Below, piece after piece: positions 37,606-46,114 of a DNA stretch of 64,000 nt. The stretch's first letter is position 1; every line of letters starts with the position of its first letter. The DNA comes from Acidobacteriota bacterium. GTDB lineage: Bacteria; Acidobacteriota; Terriglobia; Bryobacterales; Bryobacteraceae. The stretch lies in contig CANIVU010000008.1 of NCBI GenBank assembly GCA_947470805.1, forward strand, positions 62,001 to 126,000. The letters run 5' to 3'. A program made the position numbers and the translations under genes. A model generated the notes under the pieces. It was not told the origin of the DNA. It ran no database searches and saw only the letters and a program-made list of their open reading frames with translations.

Positions 37606-38499
37606 ATGTTTAAGAACTTCTTTCTCTACTTGTCGAGGCAACGGGGGCTGCGACGGTGGATGGAGACGTCGCCATCGGCGCGGGTGTTGAGCCGGCGGTT
37701 CATTGCGGGGAACCGGTGGGAGGATGGGTTGGCGGTGGTGCGGGAGTTGCGGGCGCGGGGGATTTTCACGGCGCTTGATCCGTTGGGGGAGAACCTTTCC
37801 AGCGAGGCCGAGGCGCGGGCGGCGGCGGAGAATGCGATGGCGACGTTGCGGGGGGCGATTGGGGAGGCGGCGGTGGCTGTCCTTTCGATCAAATTGACGC
37901 AGTTCGGGTTGGATTTTTCGCAGGAGCTGACGTTGGAGAATGTATTGCCGCTTGTGCGGGTGGCGGGGGAGGCGGGGTCGCGAGTTGAGGTGGATATGGA
38001 GTCGACGGCGTATACGGAGCGGACGCTGACGATTCTGGAGACGATGGCGGGGGCGGGGCCGGTGCGGGGGGTGATTCAGGCGTATTTGTACCGGACGGCG
38101 GGGGATATTGCGCGGTTGAATGGGCTTCGCGTGCCGGTGCGGTTGTGCAAGGGGGCGTATAACGAACCGGCGGATTTGGCGATGCAGCGGAAGGCGGATG
38201 TGGATGAAAGCTATAAGCGGATGGCGACTTTATTGTTGGAAAAGGGGACGTATCCGGCGTTTGCGACGCATGATCCGGCAATGATCGAGCACGTATTGGC
38301 GCAGCGGCCGGCGAAGGACCAGTTGGAGTTTCAGATGCTTTATGGGATCCGGCGGGATTTACAGGAGCGGTTGTTGGGGGAGGGGTGGCGGGTGCGGCTG
38401 TACGTGCCGTATGGGGAGGCGTGGTATCCGTACTTTATGCGGAGGCTAGCGGAGCGGCCGGCGAACGTGTGGTTTGTGGCGAAGGGGTTACTACGGTGA
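37606..38499 (+). CDS. proline dehydrogenase, monofunctional
   Basis: This 297-residue FAD enzyme oxidises proline to pyrroline-5-carboxylate at the membrane. The TIM-barrel landmarks are present: SIKLTQFGLD near 92-101, VDMESTAYTERTL near 127-139, QAYLYRT near 160-166, RLCKGAYNEP near 179-188 and YVPYGEAWYPYFMRRL near 264-279. It has the length of the single-domain form; no P5C dehydrogenase gene is adjacent. It follows the MutS-like gene by 7 bases, with AGGT upstream. Confidence 0.94.
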   Translation: MFKNFFLYLSRQRGLRRWMETSPSARVLSRRFIAGNRWEDGLAVVRELRARGIFTALDPLGENLSSEAEARAAAENAMATLRGAIGEAAVAVLSIKLTQFGLDFSQELTLENVLPLVRVAGEAGSRVEVDMESTAYTERTLTILETMAGAGPVRGVIQAYLYRTAGDIARLNGLRVPVRLCKGAYNEPADLAMQRKADVDESYKRMATLLLEKGTYPAFATHDPAMIEHVLAQRPAKDQLEFQMLYGIRRDLQERLLGEGWRVRLYVPYGEAWYPYFMRRLAERPANVWFVAKGLLR

Positions 38500-38634
38500 T
38501 TTTAGCCGGAATAATCCTCTAAAGCGCGGCGGGAGAGGCTGCCGATAGATATTGCAGAAGGAGAATTCGCCACGCGCGGCGAGAATCCCGGGGGATTCGG
38601 CAACCAAACCGCCGCTGGTGGAGTCTATACCGAT

Positions 38635-39081
38635 ATGAAGTACTGGCTTTTCTTTGTAGCCAAACTCGTACTGACTGTTGCCCTGTTCGTGGGAATCTGG
38701 GCGGTGATGGAAGCGGTGTTGCCGGAACCGGCGAGCATTCGCGCTTATAAGTTGGGCCGGTTCGGTCAGGATCTGACCTGGACGACGGCTATTTTTGTTT
38801 ATTTCCTGGCGGCGGCCGGGGCGATGTTTTTGATTGTGCTGGACCAGCGTTACCGGTGCCGCACGTGTCTGCGTCGGTTGCGGATGCCTGTGAACTCCGG
38901 CGCCTGGGACAATATGTTGCGGTTGGGAATGCCGCAGGTGGAGTACATCTGTCCGTTTGGGCACGGCACGTTGAATGTGAAGTTGGTGCAGTTTACTGGG
39001 CGCGAAGGCGATGACTGGCGGGAACATGACGACAACATCTGGCGAGAGCTGGAGAGTTTATCGTCCGGCGGCCGTAAGTAA
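38635..39081 (+). CDS. hypothetical membrane protein with zinc-ribbon-like cysteines
   Basis: This 148-residue protein has two membrane helices (residues 5-27 and 50-72), then a cytoplasmic part with CRTC near 79-82 and a YICPFGHGTLNV stretch, which could hold a metal with the second cysteine and histidine. No family is recognised. The 135 bases upstream show no gene; a TATACC at about 38625-38630 might be a -10 element. Confidence 0.65.
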   Translation: MKYWLFFVAKLVLTVALFVGIWAVMEAVLPEPASIRAYKLGRFGQDLTWTTAIFVYFLAAAGAMFLIVLDQRYRCRTCLRRLRMPVNSGAWDNMLRLGMPQVEYICPFGHGTLNVKLVQFTGREGDDWREHDDNIWRELESLSSGGRK

Positions 39082-39131
39082 GCCAGTTTGGCCTTTGTAA
39101 ACGGGATGGATCGTGCTGGCTGTGCGAAAAT

Positions 39132-39144
39132 GGTATCTGACACC
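39132..39144. repeat. REP-like short imperfect palindrome
   Basis: GGTATC and GACACC flank one T, with one mismatch between the arms. The core is close to that of the palindrome at 7071-7097. It ends 2 bases before the ATG of the penicillin-binding protein, in the place where a ribosome site would be. Confidence 0.35.
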
Positions 39145-39146
39145 GT

Positions 39147-41675
39147 ATGGCGAAGAGCGATCCGCTCATAAAATCCGAGGGAAAAGGCGGACCCCGGAAG
39201 ACGAACACGCCAACCCCGTTTCGACGCTACCTGCTCTATGGGGTGACGTTCTTTGGTGTAACCGGACTGGTGTTCGGCACCTTCACCTATATTCACTACT
39301 CGAACCTGATCGATGAGAAGTTGAAGGATGGGCCGTTTCCGAACACGTCGATGATCTTCGCGGCGCCGCGGAGCCTGAACGTAGGCGAAGAGGTCTCGCG
39401 GGAAGAGATTATCCGGGCGTTGCGGAATGCCGGGTACGGGGAAGCGAAATCGAACCGGATGGGCTGGTACAACCAGCGCTCCGACGCTATTGAGGTTCTG
39501 CCGGGACCGGACTCGTATTTCGATAACGAAGGTGGCGTGATCCGGTTCGCGGACGGGAAGATCCAGAGCATCATCTCGCTGCGGGATAACACGACGCGGA
39601 CGGCGTATTCGCTGGAGCCGGAGTTGATTACGCACTTGTTTGACCGGAAACGGGAGAAGCGGCGCGTGCTGGCGTTTGAGGACATGCCGAAGACGCTGGT
39701 GAATGCGGTCGTGTCGGTGGAAGATAAGCGGTTCTTTGAACACGCCGGGTTTGATCCGTTGCGGATTGCCAAGGCGGTCTACGTCAATGTGAAGTCCGGG
39801 CGGAAGGACGAGGGCGCCTCGACGTTATCGATGCAGCTGTCGCGCAACTTCTGGCTGAACTTGGACAAGAACTGGAAGCGGAAGATTGAAGAGTCGCTGA
39901 TCACGTTGGTGCTGGAACAGAAGCTGACCAAGCAGCAGATTTTTGAGTATTACGCGAACATGATCCCGCTGGGGCGGCGTGGGAGTTTTGAGATTTGCGG
40001 TGTGGGCGAGGCGTCGCAGGCGTATTTCGGAAAAGACGTTCGGTCGCTGACGCTGGCTGAATCGGCGACGCTGGCTGGGTTGATTCAACGTCCTAGCTTT
40101 ACGAATCCGGTGCGGTGGCCGGACCGGGCGAAGTCGCGGCGGAATATCGTGCTGACGTTGATGCGCGATAACGGCTACATCACCGATAAAGAGTTTGCCG
40201 AAGCCTCCGCGACTCCGATGACGGTGACCAAGGGCGGCGGGGATATCGGCGATGCGCCGTATTTTGTAGACCTGGTGAACGATTTCCTGCATGAATCGCT
40301 GGCCGACCACGACTTTACGGCGCGTAGTTACCGGGTTTATACGACGCTCGATCCGGAGTTGCAGCAGGATGCTGTGGAGGCTGTCCGGGCTGGGATGGCG
40401 GAAGTTGACAAGCTGCTGGAGAAGCGGAAGAAGCCGAATCCGGGCGGGGCGCAGGTGTCTTTGATTGCCATGGACCCGGTGACGGGGGAGATCCGGGCGC
40501 TGATTGGCGGACGGAATTATGGCGTTTCCCAGTTGAACCGCGCGGTGGCGAAGCGGCAGCCGGGGTCGAGTTTTAAACCATTTGTATATGCGACGGCGTT
40601 GAACACGGCGCTGGGTTCCGGCGGGACGATTTTCACGCCGACTACGACGATGGTGGATGAGCCGACGACGTTCTGGTTCGATGGGAAATCCTACGAACCG
40701 AACAACCACGGGGACCACTATTTTGGAACGGTGACGCTGCGGACGGCGCTGGCGAAGTCGTTGAACATCCCGGCGGTGAAGTTGGCCGAAGCGGTGGGGT
40801 ATGGGGAGGTTGTCAAAGTAGCGCGGAGCGCGGGGATGAACCTGCAGATCCGGCCGACGCCGGCGTTGGCGCTGGGCGCATATGAAGTGACACCGATCGA
40901 AGTGGCCGGCGGGTATACAGTGTTTGCGAACAAGGGTTTGTACAGCAAGCCGAGTTGGGTACGGTCTGTCCGGGACGATGCGGGGTCGGAGATTTTTTCG
41001 CACAAGCCGGTGAAGCGGCAGGCGTTGGATCCGCGGATTGCGTACCTGATGACGAACATGATGGAAGAGGTGACGCGTTCCGGCACCGGCGCCGGGATTC
41101 GTAATCGTGGGTTTGCGTTTCCGGCGGCGGGCAAGACGGGGACGTCGCATGATGGCTGGTTTGCCGGGTATACGTCGAAGCTGATTTGCGTGGTTTGGGT
41201 TGGGTTTGACGATAACGAGGAGTTGAAACTGGAAGGTTCGCAGTCGGCGTTGCCGGTGTGGACGGAGTTCATGAAGCGGGCGCATACGCGGCGGTCCTAT
41301 CGCGGCGCGGGGCCGTTTCCAATGCCGGATGGCGTGGTGGCGGTGCCAATCGACCCTTCGAATGGATTGCTGGCGTCAGGTGGGAACCAAGGGGCGAAGA
41401 CCGAAGTGTTTGTGACCGGGACGCAGCCGACGGGTGTATCAAGCGTAGGTGGCGGATCGTCGACGCAGGTGGCCAGTTGGGACGCGCCCGCCGATGCGAC
41501 GACGCCCGCGCCCACGGCGACGGCGGAGAACCGGGCGAGGCCCCGGCGGCCGGTGGCGGTGCAGCAGCCCGCGGCGGGCGACCCGCCGGCACCGGCACCA
41601 GCACAGCCGGCCAAGGAAGAGAAGGGGATGTTCGGGCGGATTGGGGACTGGTTCAAGCGGCGCGGCGGGAACTAG
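39147..41675 (+). CDS. class A penicillin-binding protein (PBP1-type)
   Basis: This 842-residue peptidoglycan synthase has one membrane helix (residues 27-50), a UvrB-like/GT51 domain with EDKRFFEHAGFDP near 191-203 and GASTLSMQLSRN near 222-233, and a transpeptidase domain with SSFK near 470 (active serine), SLN near 530 and KTGTS near 665. It polymerises and cross-links glycan strands in the periplasm. A proline/alanine-rich tail and a basic C-terminus follow. No ribosome site precedes the ATG, where a REP-like core lies instead. It resembles PBP1b more than PBP1a in domain order. Confidence 0.95.
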   Translation: MAKSDPLIKSEGKGGPRKTNTPTPFRRYLLYGVTFFGVTGLVFGTFTYIHYSNLIDEKLKDGPFPNTSMIFAAPRSLNVGEEVSREEIIRALRNAGYGEAKSNRMGWYNQRSDAIEVLPGPDSYFDNEGGVIRFADGKIQSIISLRDNTTRTAYSLEPELITHLFDRKREKRRVLAFEDMPKTLVNAVVSVEDKRFFEHAGFDPLRIAKAVYVNVKSGRKDEGASTLSMQLSRNFWLNLDKNWKRKIEESLITLVLEQKLTKQQIFEYYANMIPLGRRGSFEICGVGEASQAYFGKDVRSLTLAESATLAGLIQRPSFTNPVRWPDRAKSRRNIVLTLMRDNGYITDKEFAEASATPMTVTKGGGDIGDAPYFVDLVNDFLHESLADHDFTARSYRVYTTLDPELQQDAVEAVRAGMAEVDKLLEKRKKPNPGGAQVSLIAMDPVTGEIRALIGGRNYGVSQLNRAVAKRQPGSSFKPFVYATALNTALGSGGTIFTPTTTMVDEPTTFWFDGKSYEPNNHGDHYFGTVTLRTALAKSLNIPAVKLAEAVGYGEVVKVARSAGMNLQIRPTPALALGAYEVTPIEVAGGYTVFANKGLYSKPSWVRSVRDDAGSEIFSHKPVKRQALDPRIAYLMTNMMEEVTRSGTGAGIRNRGFAFPAAGKTGTSHDGWFAGYTSKLICVVWVGFDDNEELKLEGSQSALPVWTEFMKRAHTRRSYRGAGPFPMPDGVVAVPIDPSNGLLASGGNQGAKTEVFVTGTQPTGVSSVGGGSSTQVASWDAPADATTPAPTATAENRARPRRPVAVQQPAAGDPPAPAPAQPAKEEKGMFGRIGDWFKRRGGN

Positions 41676-41726
41676 AACGCAACGCCCGCGAAGTAGAGTT
41701 AAACTGATGGCAAAGGAGGCGCATGC

Positions 41727-42509
41727 ATGAAACGCCAGTCTGCCCCCCTCTGGGTCCTTGTTGTGGGCGCCGGAACACTTTGCCTGTCTGCCCAGCAGGC
41801 CAGTAACGATGGATTAAAGCTGCCGTCCCGCGATCAGGCGGCGCAGTCGCAACGCCCCAATCTCACGCATGAGCAACGTGGCGATATCTTCATGGCGCGC
41901 AAAATGTATCGGGAAGCGGTGGAAGTTTACCAGCAAGGGCCCGCCGATTCCCCGATTCTGGCCAACAAGATCGGGATTGCCTACCATCAAATGACGTTTC
42001 TGCCGCAGGCGCGGAAGCAGTACGAGCGGGCGCAGCGACTGGACGCGAAGTACTCTGAGGCGATCAACAATCTGGGCACGGTTTACTACGCGCAGAAGAG
42101 TTACCGGAAGGCGATTACGCAGTACCGGAAGGCGCTGGCGCTGACGCCTGGATCGGCGTCGATCCACTCCAATCTGGGAACGGCTTACTTTGCGCGCAAG
42201 AAGTACAAGGAAGCGTTTGATGAGTATCAGACGGCGTTGTCACTGGATCCGGAAGTGTTTGAACACCGGAATTCGCACGGCGTATTGCTGCAGGAACGCA
42301 GCGTGGACGAGCGGGCGAAGTTCCATTTCTATCTGGCGAAGACGTACGCCAAATCGGGGCAGACGGACCGGGCGCTGCTCTACATTCGGAAGGCGATTGA
42401 AGAGGGCTTCAAGGAACGCACGAAGTTCGCCGAGGACTCTGACTTTCAGGCAATGCGGCAGTTGCCGGAGTTTCAGGATCTGATGAAGTTGGAGGCGCGT
42501 GCGCTGTAG
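41727..42509 (+). CDS. exported TPR protein
   Basis: This 260-residue protein has a signal peptide (residues 1-22) and at least four tetratricopeptide repeats at about 50-190 (EAVEVYQQGP, AINNLGTVYYAQKSYRKAITQYRKAL, IHSNLGTAYFARKKYKEAFDEYQTAL), with a last repeat near 195-230. TPRs bind other proteins. The ATG is preceded by AAAGGAGG at good spacing. It overlaps the next lipoprotein gene by 11 bases. Confidence 0.88.
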   Translation: MKRQSAPLWVLVVGAGTLCLSAQQASNDGLKLPSRDQAAQSQRPNLTHEQRGDIFMARKMYREAVEVYQQGPADSPILANKIGIAYHQMTFLPQARKQYERAQRLDAKYSEAINNLGTVYYAQKSYRKAITQYRKALALTPGSASIHSNLGTAYFARKKYKEAFDEYQTALSLDPEVFEHRNSHGVLLQERSVDERAKFHFYLAKTYAKSGQTDRALLYIRKAIEEGFKERTKFAEDSDFQAMRQLPEFQDLMKLEARAL

Positions 42510-44034
42510 CTGGTTGGGCTTATTGGTAGTGCTGGCAGGGTGTTCGCGGCAGGAGGCTCCGGTGTTCCGGCGCGTTCTTCTGCCGCCGCTGGAGAACCTG
42601 ACCGGAAACGACGCCGGGGCGGTGGAGGCGCAGGCCTTGCGATTGGCGATTTGGGATGGGTTGCAGGGGCAGCCACGGATATTTGCGTCGATGGTGGGGC
42701 ACCGGCGGGAGATCGCGGAGTTGGGGCCATCGCTGGTGGTGGACGGGTATGTGGCGAAGAACCGGTTTCATTTGCGGTTGAACGACCAACCGGTGGTGTG
42801 TGATGGGATGTTGGAAGAGTGCATCGTGCGTTTGACAGGCGCGGTGGGGGCGGCGTTGGCGGCTGAGAAACGGACGGCACCGAAGGCGGCGACGGTGCGG
42901 GCGGTGGCCAAAGGGGACGGGTTGGAGCCGGTAGTGAAGGTGGATCCTTTGTTCGGGAGTGGCTGGCAGGCGTGGGCGGCGCAGGCGCAGCGGCAGGGCG
43001 GTGTGACGGCGGCGGTGGCTGTCTTGGAACAGGCGCCGGTGGGGCAGATGACGCCGTACGATGCGGCGCGGATCCGAGCGACGCTGGCGGAACTGCGAAA
43101 GGACAAGAAGGCGCACGCGGCTGCGATGCTGACGCTGGCGGAGCATTCGCCGGCGGATTTGGACTTGCAGGAGCAGGCGGCGCGGGAGGCGATGGCGGGG
43201 CGGAATTTTGCGGGGGCGATGGGGCTGTATGAACGGTTGGCGGGTTTGACGCGGCATCCACGGTTTTCGAATCAGCTGGCGTATGTGGCTCTGTATGCCG
43301 GCGACCGGGCGAAGGCGGAAAGCGCGGCGGCGTCGGCCATGGCGGCGGCGCCGAACGAGCCGTCCTTTACCGACACGCGCGGCGAGGTGGCGTATGCGTT
43401 TGGCGATTACGCGGCGGCGGCGCAGTTTTTTGAGGCCGCGGCGAATTTGAACGCTACGTTTGCCGGTGGACTGGATCTGTGGAAAGCGGCTGACGCGGCG
43501 CGGCGGGCCGGGGACAAAGCGCGGGCCGAGGCGTTGCTGCAGCGCTACCTGGACGTTCGGGCCAAAGGCGGGATGCGCAATCCGCTGGTGGTGCAGGCGG
43601 TGTGGGATTGGTATGGGGATGCGCCGGAGGCGGCGGCGGAGAAGTTGCGGGCTGCCGCGCAATCGACGGAGCGGGGGAAAGCCCTGTTTTTATTGGGGCT
43701 GATGGCTTTGAACCGGCGGGACTTCGCGGCGGCGGAGCGGGTGCGGCGGGAGTTAGACGGCAATACGGTGGAGAGTGTTTTTCTGGGTTCGCTGCTGACG
43801 GGGGCGCCCATGCCGCCGGGACTGCCGGTTCCGGCGGAGGCGATTCGGGCGCTGCAGTTGTATCTGAAAGGCGACAAGGACGGGGCGGCGAAGGCGCTGG
43901 CCGTGGCGCGGGATGGGATGGATCCGGCGGGAGATGGGCAGTGGCGGAAGTTGGAATCGTTAATCGCCGGCACGAAGCCGACGGGGCAGTTGCCGCCATC
44001 GCCGGATGACTGGTTAGCTGTTTTGTTGCGGTAA
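42499..44034 (+). CDS. TPR-containing lipoprotein with FlgO/TolB-like N-domain
   Basis: This 511-residue protein starts at GTG 42499 inside the end of the previous gene. It has a lipoprotein signal with lipobox LAGC (Cys15). Residues 20-110 (LLPPLENLTGNDAG...) resemble the TolB/FlgO-type N-terminal domain. Residues 130-480 are helical repeats in TPR style. It would be anchored in the outer or inner membrane. A stem-loop terminator follows, so this gene and the TPR gene form a two-gene unit. Confidence 0.82.
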   Translation: MRCSWLGLLVVLAGCSRQEAPVFRRVLLPPLENLTGNDAGAVEAQALRLAIWDGLQGQPRIFASMVGHRREIAELGPSLVVDGYVAKNRFHLRLNDQPVVCDGMLEECIVRLTGAVGAALAAEKRTAPKAATVRAVAKGDGLEPVVKVDPLFGSGWQAWAAQAQRQGGVTAAVAVLEQAPVGQMTPYDAARIRATLAELRKDKKAHAAAMLTLAEHSPADLDLQEQAAREAMAGRNFAGAMGLYERLAGLTRHPRFSNQLAYVALYAGDRAKAESAAASAMAAAPNEPSFTDTRGEVAYAFGDYAAAAQFFEAAANLNATFAGGLDLWKAADAARRAGDKARAEALLQRYLDVRAKGGMRNPLVVQAVWDWYGDAPEAAAEKLRAAAQSTERGKALFLLGLMALNRRDFAAAERVRRELDGNTVESVFLGSLLTGAPMPPGLPVPAEAIRALQLYLKGDKDGAAKALAVARDGMDPAGDGQWRKLESLIAGTKPTGQLPPSPDDWLAVLLR

Positions 44035-44038
44035 CGAA

Positions 44039-44064
44039 AAAAGGAGGCCGATGGGCCCCCTTTT
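44039..44064. terminator. bidirectional stem-loop terminator
   Basis: An 11-bp stem with one A-C mismatch, AAAAGGAGGCC with GGCCCCCTTTT, has a 4-base loop. The A and T runs at its ends allow it to work in either direction between the convergent lipoprotein gene and the gene at 44090. Confidence 0.75.
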
Positions 44065-44089
44065 CATTTCGATTTCGCTTTGTGGCCGG

Positions 44090-44509
44090 TTATTCCCAGG
44101 GGCGCTTGTCGGCGCCGTGATCGCGGTCCTTCACGCGGTCGTAGAGATGGCCGGTGCAGATGGTGCCGAGGCCGGTGTTGTACATGGACGTGGCTCCGAG
44201 GGCTTCGGTGAGGTCTTCGGTGAAGGTGTGGAGCGCCTTGAGGTGCTCCGAGAGGGCCGCCAGTTTGTGTCCGTCGCGAGTGACGAAGAACATCTGATAG
44301 CCGCCGTGGACAAGGCGGGCGATCTCCTTGCCATGCACGAGCAGACCGGCTTCGCCGATTTCCGGCATGCCTTCCGCCCCTTCGGTGACTTCGCAGCCGA
44401 GGCCGCGACGCGTGACCAGCGTGCCTTCAACGGTGAATCCAGCCGTTCGGGCGGCGCTCAATCGGTCAGAAAAAGTGAGCTTGGTTTCTTTCTCGCGGCG
44501 GAAGAACAT
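44090..44509 (-). CDS. hypothetical protein
   Basis: This 139-residue protein starts with MFFRREKE and has a mixed alpha/beta body with GEAGLLVHGKEIARLVHGGYQMFF and an HLKALHTFTEDLTEALG helix. No signal peptide or known motif is seen. It is divergent from glpK with only 23 bases between the starts and has no ribosome site; see the shared promoter entry. I do not recognise the family. Confidence 0.65.
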   Translation of the reverse strand: MFFRREKETKLTFSDRLSAARTAGFTVEGTLVTRRGLGCEVTEGAEGMPEIGEAGLLVHGKEIARLVHGGYQMFFVTRDGHKLAALSEHLKALHTFTEDLTEALGATSMYNTGLGTICTGHLYDRVKDRDHGADKRPWE

Positions 44510-44517
44510 ATAACGAC

Positions 44518-44525
44518 ATTATAAT
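44518..44525. promoter_or_regulatory. symmetric -10 element shared by divergent genes
   Basis: ATTATAAT contains TATAAT on both strands (44520-44525 plus, 44518-44523 minus). Each lies about 7-8 bases before the start codon of its gene, too close for a leader, so both mRNAs would be leaderless. No Shine-Dalgarno sequence precedes either start, which fits. Confidence 0.55.
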
Positions 44526-44532
44526 CACCTCG

Positions 44533-46008
44533 ATGTCCTATATTCTCTCCCTCGACGAAGGTACGACTTCCGCGCGCGCCGCGCTTTACAATCGGGAGGC
44601 CCGGCGGATCGCGCTGGCGTCGGTTCCGACGGTCTCTCATTTCCCCCATCCGGGTTGGGTGGAACAGGATGCGGCGCAGATCTGGGCGTCGCAGATGCAG
44701 GCTGTGCGGAACACGCTGGGGCTGGCTGGATTCGGTCCGAACGATGTGCGTGCCATTGGGATCACCAACCAGCGGGAGACAACTGTAGTGTGGGACAAGG
44801 CGACGGGCGTGCCCGTGGCGCCGGCGATTGTGTGGCAGTGCCGGCGGACGGCGGCGCGGTGCCGCGAACTGGTGGCGCATGCGACGAAGATTACGCGGAA
44901 GTCCGGGTTGGTTGTCGACGCCTATTTTTCGGGCACCAAGATCGAGTGGATTCTGGACAAAGTGGACGGCGCGCGGGCCAAGGCGGCCAACGGCGATTTG
45001 CTCTTTGGCAATATCGACACGTGGCTGATCTGGAACCTGACGGGCGGACGTGTGCATGTGACCGATCCGACGAACGCGTCGCGGACGATGCTGTTTAATC
45101 TGGGCGCCGGGGATTGGGACGACGAACTGCTGGCGCTATTGAACGTGCCGCGGGCGATGCTGCCGAAGGTGGTGCCGAGCTCGGCGATCGTCGGGTATAC
45201 CGATGCGGCGGTGTTTGGCGCCGAGGTGCCGATTGCCGGCATCGCTGGCGACCAGCAGGCGGCGCTGGCTGGCCAAGCGTGTTTTGCCAAGGGGATGTCG
45301 AAGAACACCTATGGCACGGGCTGTTTTGCGCTGTTGCATGCCGGGGATAAAGAACCGATTTCGGAGAACCGGTTGCTCGCGACCCGAGCGGCGTCGGTGA
45401 CGGCGGAGGCACAGTTTGCCGTCGAGGGCAGCATCTTCGTGGCAGGCGCTGCGGTGCAGTGGTTGCGGGACAAGGTTGGCCTGATTGAAAGCGCGCCGGA
45501 GACCGAGGCGATTGCGAATTCGATTCCGAACACGGGGGGCGTTTACGTGGTGCCGGCGTTTGTGGGGCTGGGCGCGCCGCACTGGGACGCGGAGGCGCGG
45601 GCGGAGATCACTGGGTTGACGCTGGGATCTGGTAAGGCCGAGATTGTGCGGGCGACGCTCGAATCGATGGCGTACCAGACGCGGGAACTGATTGCGGCAA
45701 TGGAGGCCGATAGTGGGGCGCGGCTGGCGGAGTTGCGCGTGGATGGCGGCGCGGCGGCGAATAACTTCCTGATGCAGTTCCAGGCCGACATTCTGGACCG
45801 CCCGGTGGTGCGTCCGGCGGACCCGGAGACGACGGCGCTGGGGGCGGCGTTCCTGGCCGGGTTGGCGACGGGGTATTGGAAGTCGCTGGGCGAGGTACAG
45901 TCGTTCTGGCGGGCGGAGCGGACGTTTGAACCGGCGATGGCGGCGTCGACGCGGGATACGCTGTGGAGCGGCTGGCAGCGGGCCGTCGGCAAGGCGCGAA
46001 CGGCGTAA
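44533..46008 (+). CDS. glpK: glycerol kinase
   Basis: This 491-residue FGGY-family kinase phosphorylates glycerol to glycerol-3-phosphate. It has the ATP-binding DEGTTSARA at 8-16, the substrate region GITNQRETTVVW near 77-88, IAGDQQAAL near 237-245, YGTGCF near 258-263 and the C-terminal LRVDGGAAANNFLMQFQADIL signature near 400-420. The length is normal. The ATG is 7 bases after a TATAAT, implying a leaderless transcript. No glpF or glpD is adjacent. Confidence 0.96.
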   Translation: MSYILSLDEGTTSARAALYNREARRIALASVPTVSHFPHPGWVEQDAAQIWASQMQAVRNTLGLAGFGPNDVRAIGITNQRETTVVWDKATGVPVAPAIVWQCRRTAARCRELVAHATKITRKSGLVVDAYFSGTKIEWILDKVDGARAKAANGDLLFGNIDTWLIWNLTGGRVHVTDPTNASRTMLFNLGAGDWDDELLALLNVPRAMLPKVVPSSAIVGYTDAAVFGAEVPIAGIAGDQQAALAGQACFAKGMSKNTYGTGCFALLHAGDKEPISENRLLATRAASVTAEAQFAVEGSIFVAGAAVQWLRDKVGLIESAPETEAIANSIPNTGGVYVVPAFVGLGAPHWDAEARAEITGLTLGSGKAEIVRATLESMAYQTRELIAAMEADSGARLAELRVDGGAAANNFLMQFQADILDRPVVRPADPETTALGAAFLAGLATGYWKSLGEVQSFWRAERTFEPAMAASTRDTLWSGWQRAVGKARTA

Positions 46009-46037
46009 GGCACCACCGGTAAAACAGTGCGAAGTAC

Positions 46038-46066
46038 TTGTTAATTCTGCAGTTTGCGCGTATTCA
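46038..46066 (+). promoter_or_regulatory. putative promoter of the CHRD gene
   Basis: TTGTTA at 46038-46043 and TATTCA at 46061-46066 are separated by 17 bases, a good spacing for a housekeeping promoter. Each matches the consensus at 4 of 6 positions. Transcription would begin near 46073. Confidence 0.5.
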
Positions 46067-46068
46067 TC

Positions 46069-46101
46069 CCCCGCTTGTTTGTCGTATGGTTACAAGCGGG
46101 G
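46069..46101 (+). promoter_or_regulatory. leader inverted repeat overlapping the ribosome site
   Basis: Perfect 10-base arms CCCCGCTTGT (46069-46078) and ACAAGCGGGG (46092-46101) flank a 13-base loop. The right arm contains the only purine-rich candidate ribosome site before the CHRD start at 46115. It could mask the ribosome site in RNA or act as an operator near the start of transcription. Confidence 0.55.
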
Positions 46102-46114
46102 AAATGAAAACGAT

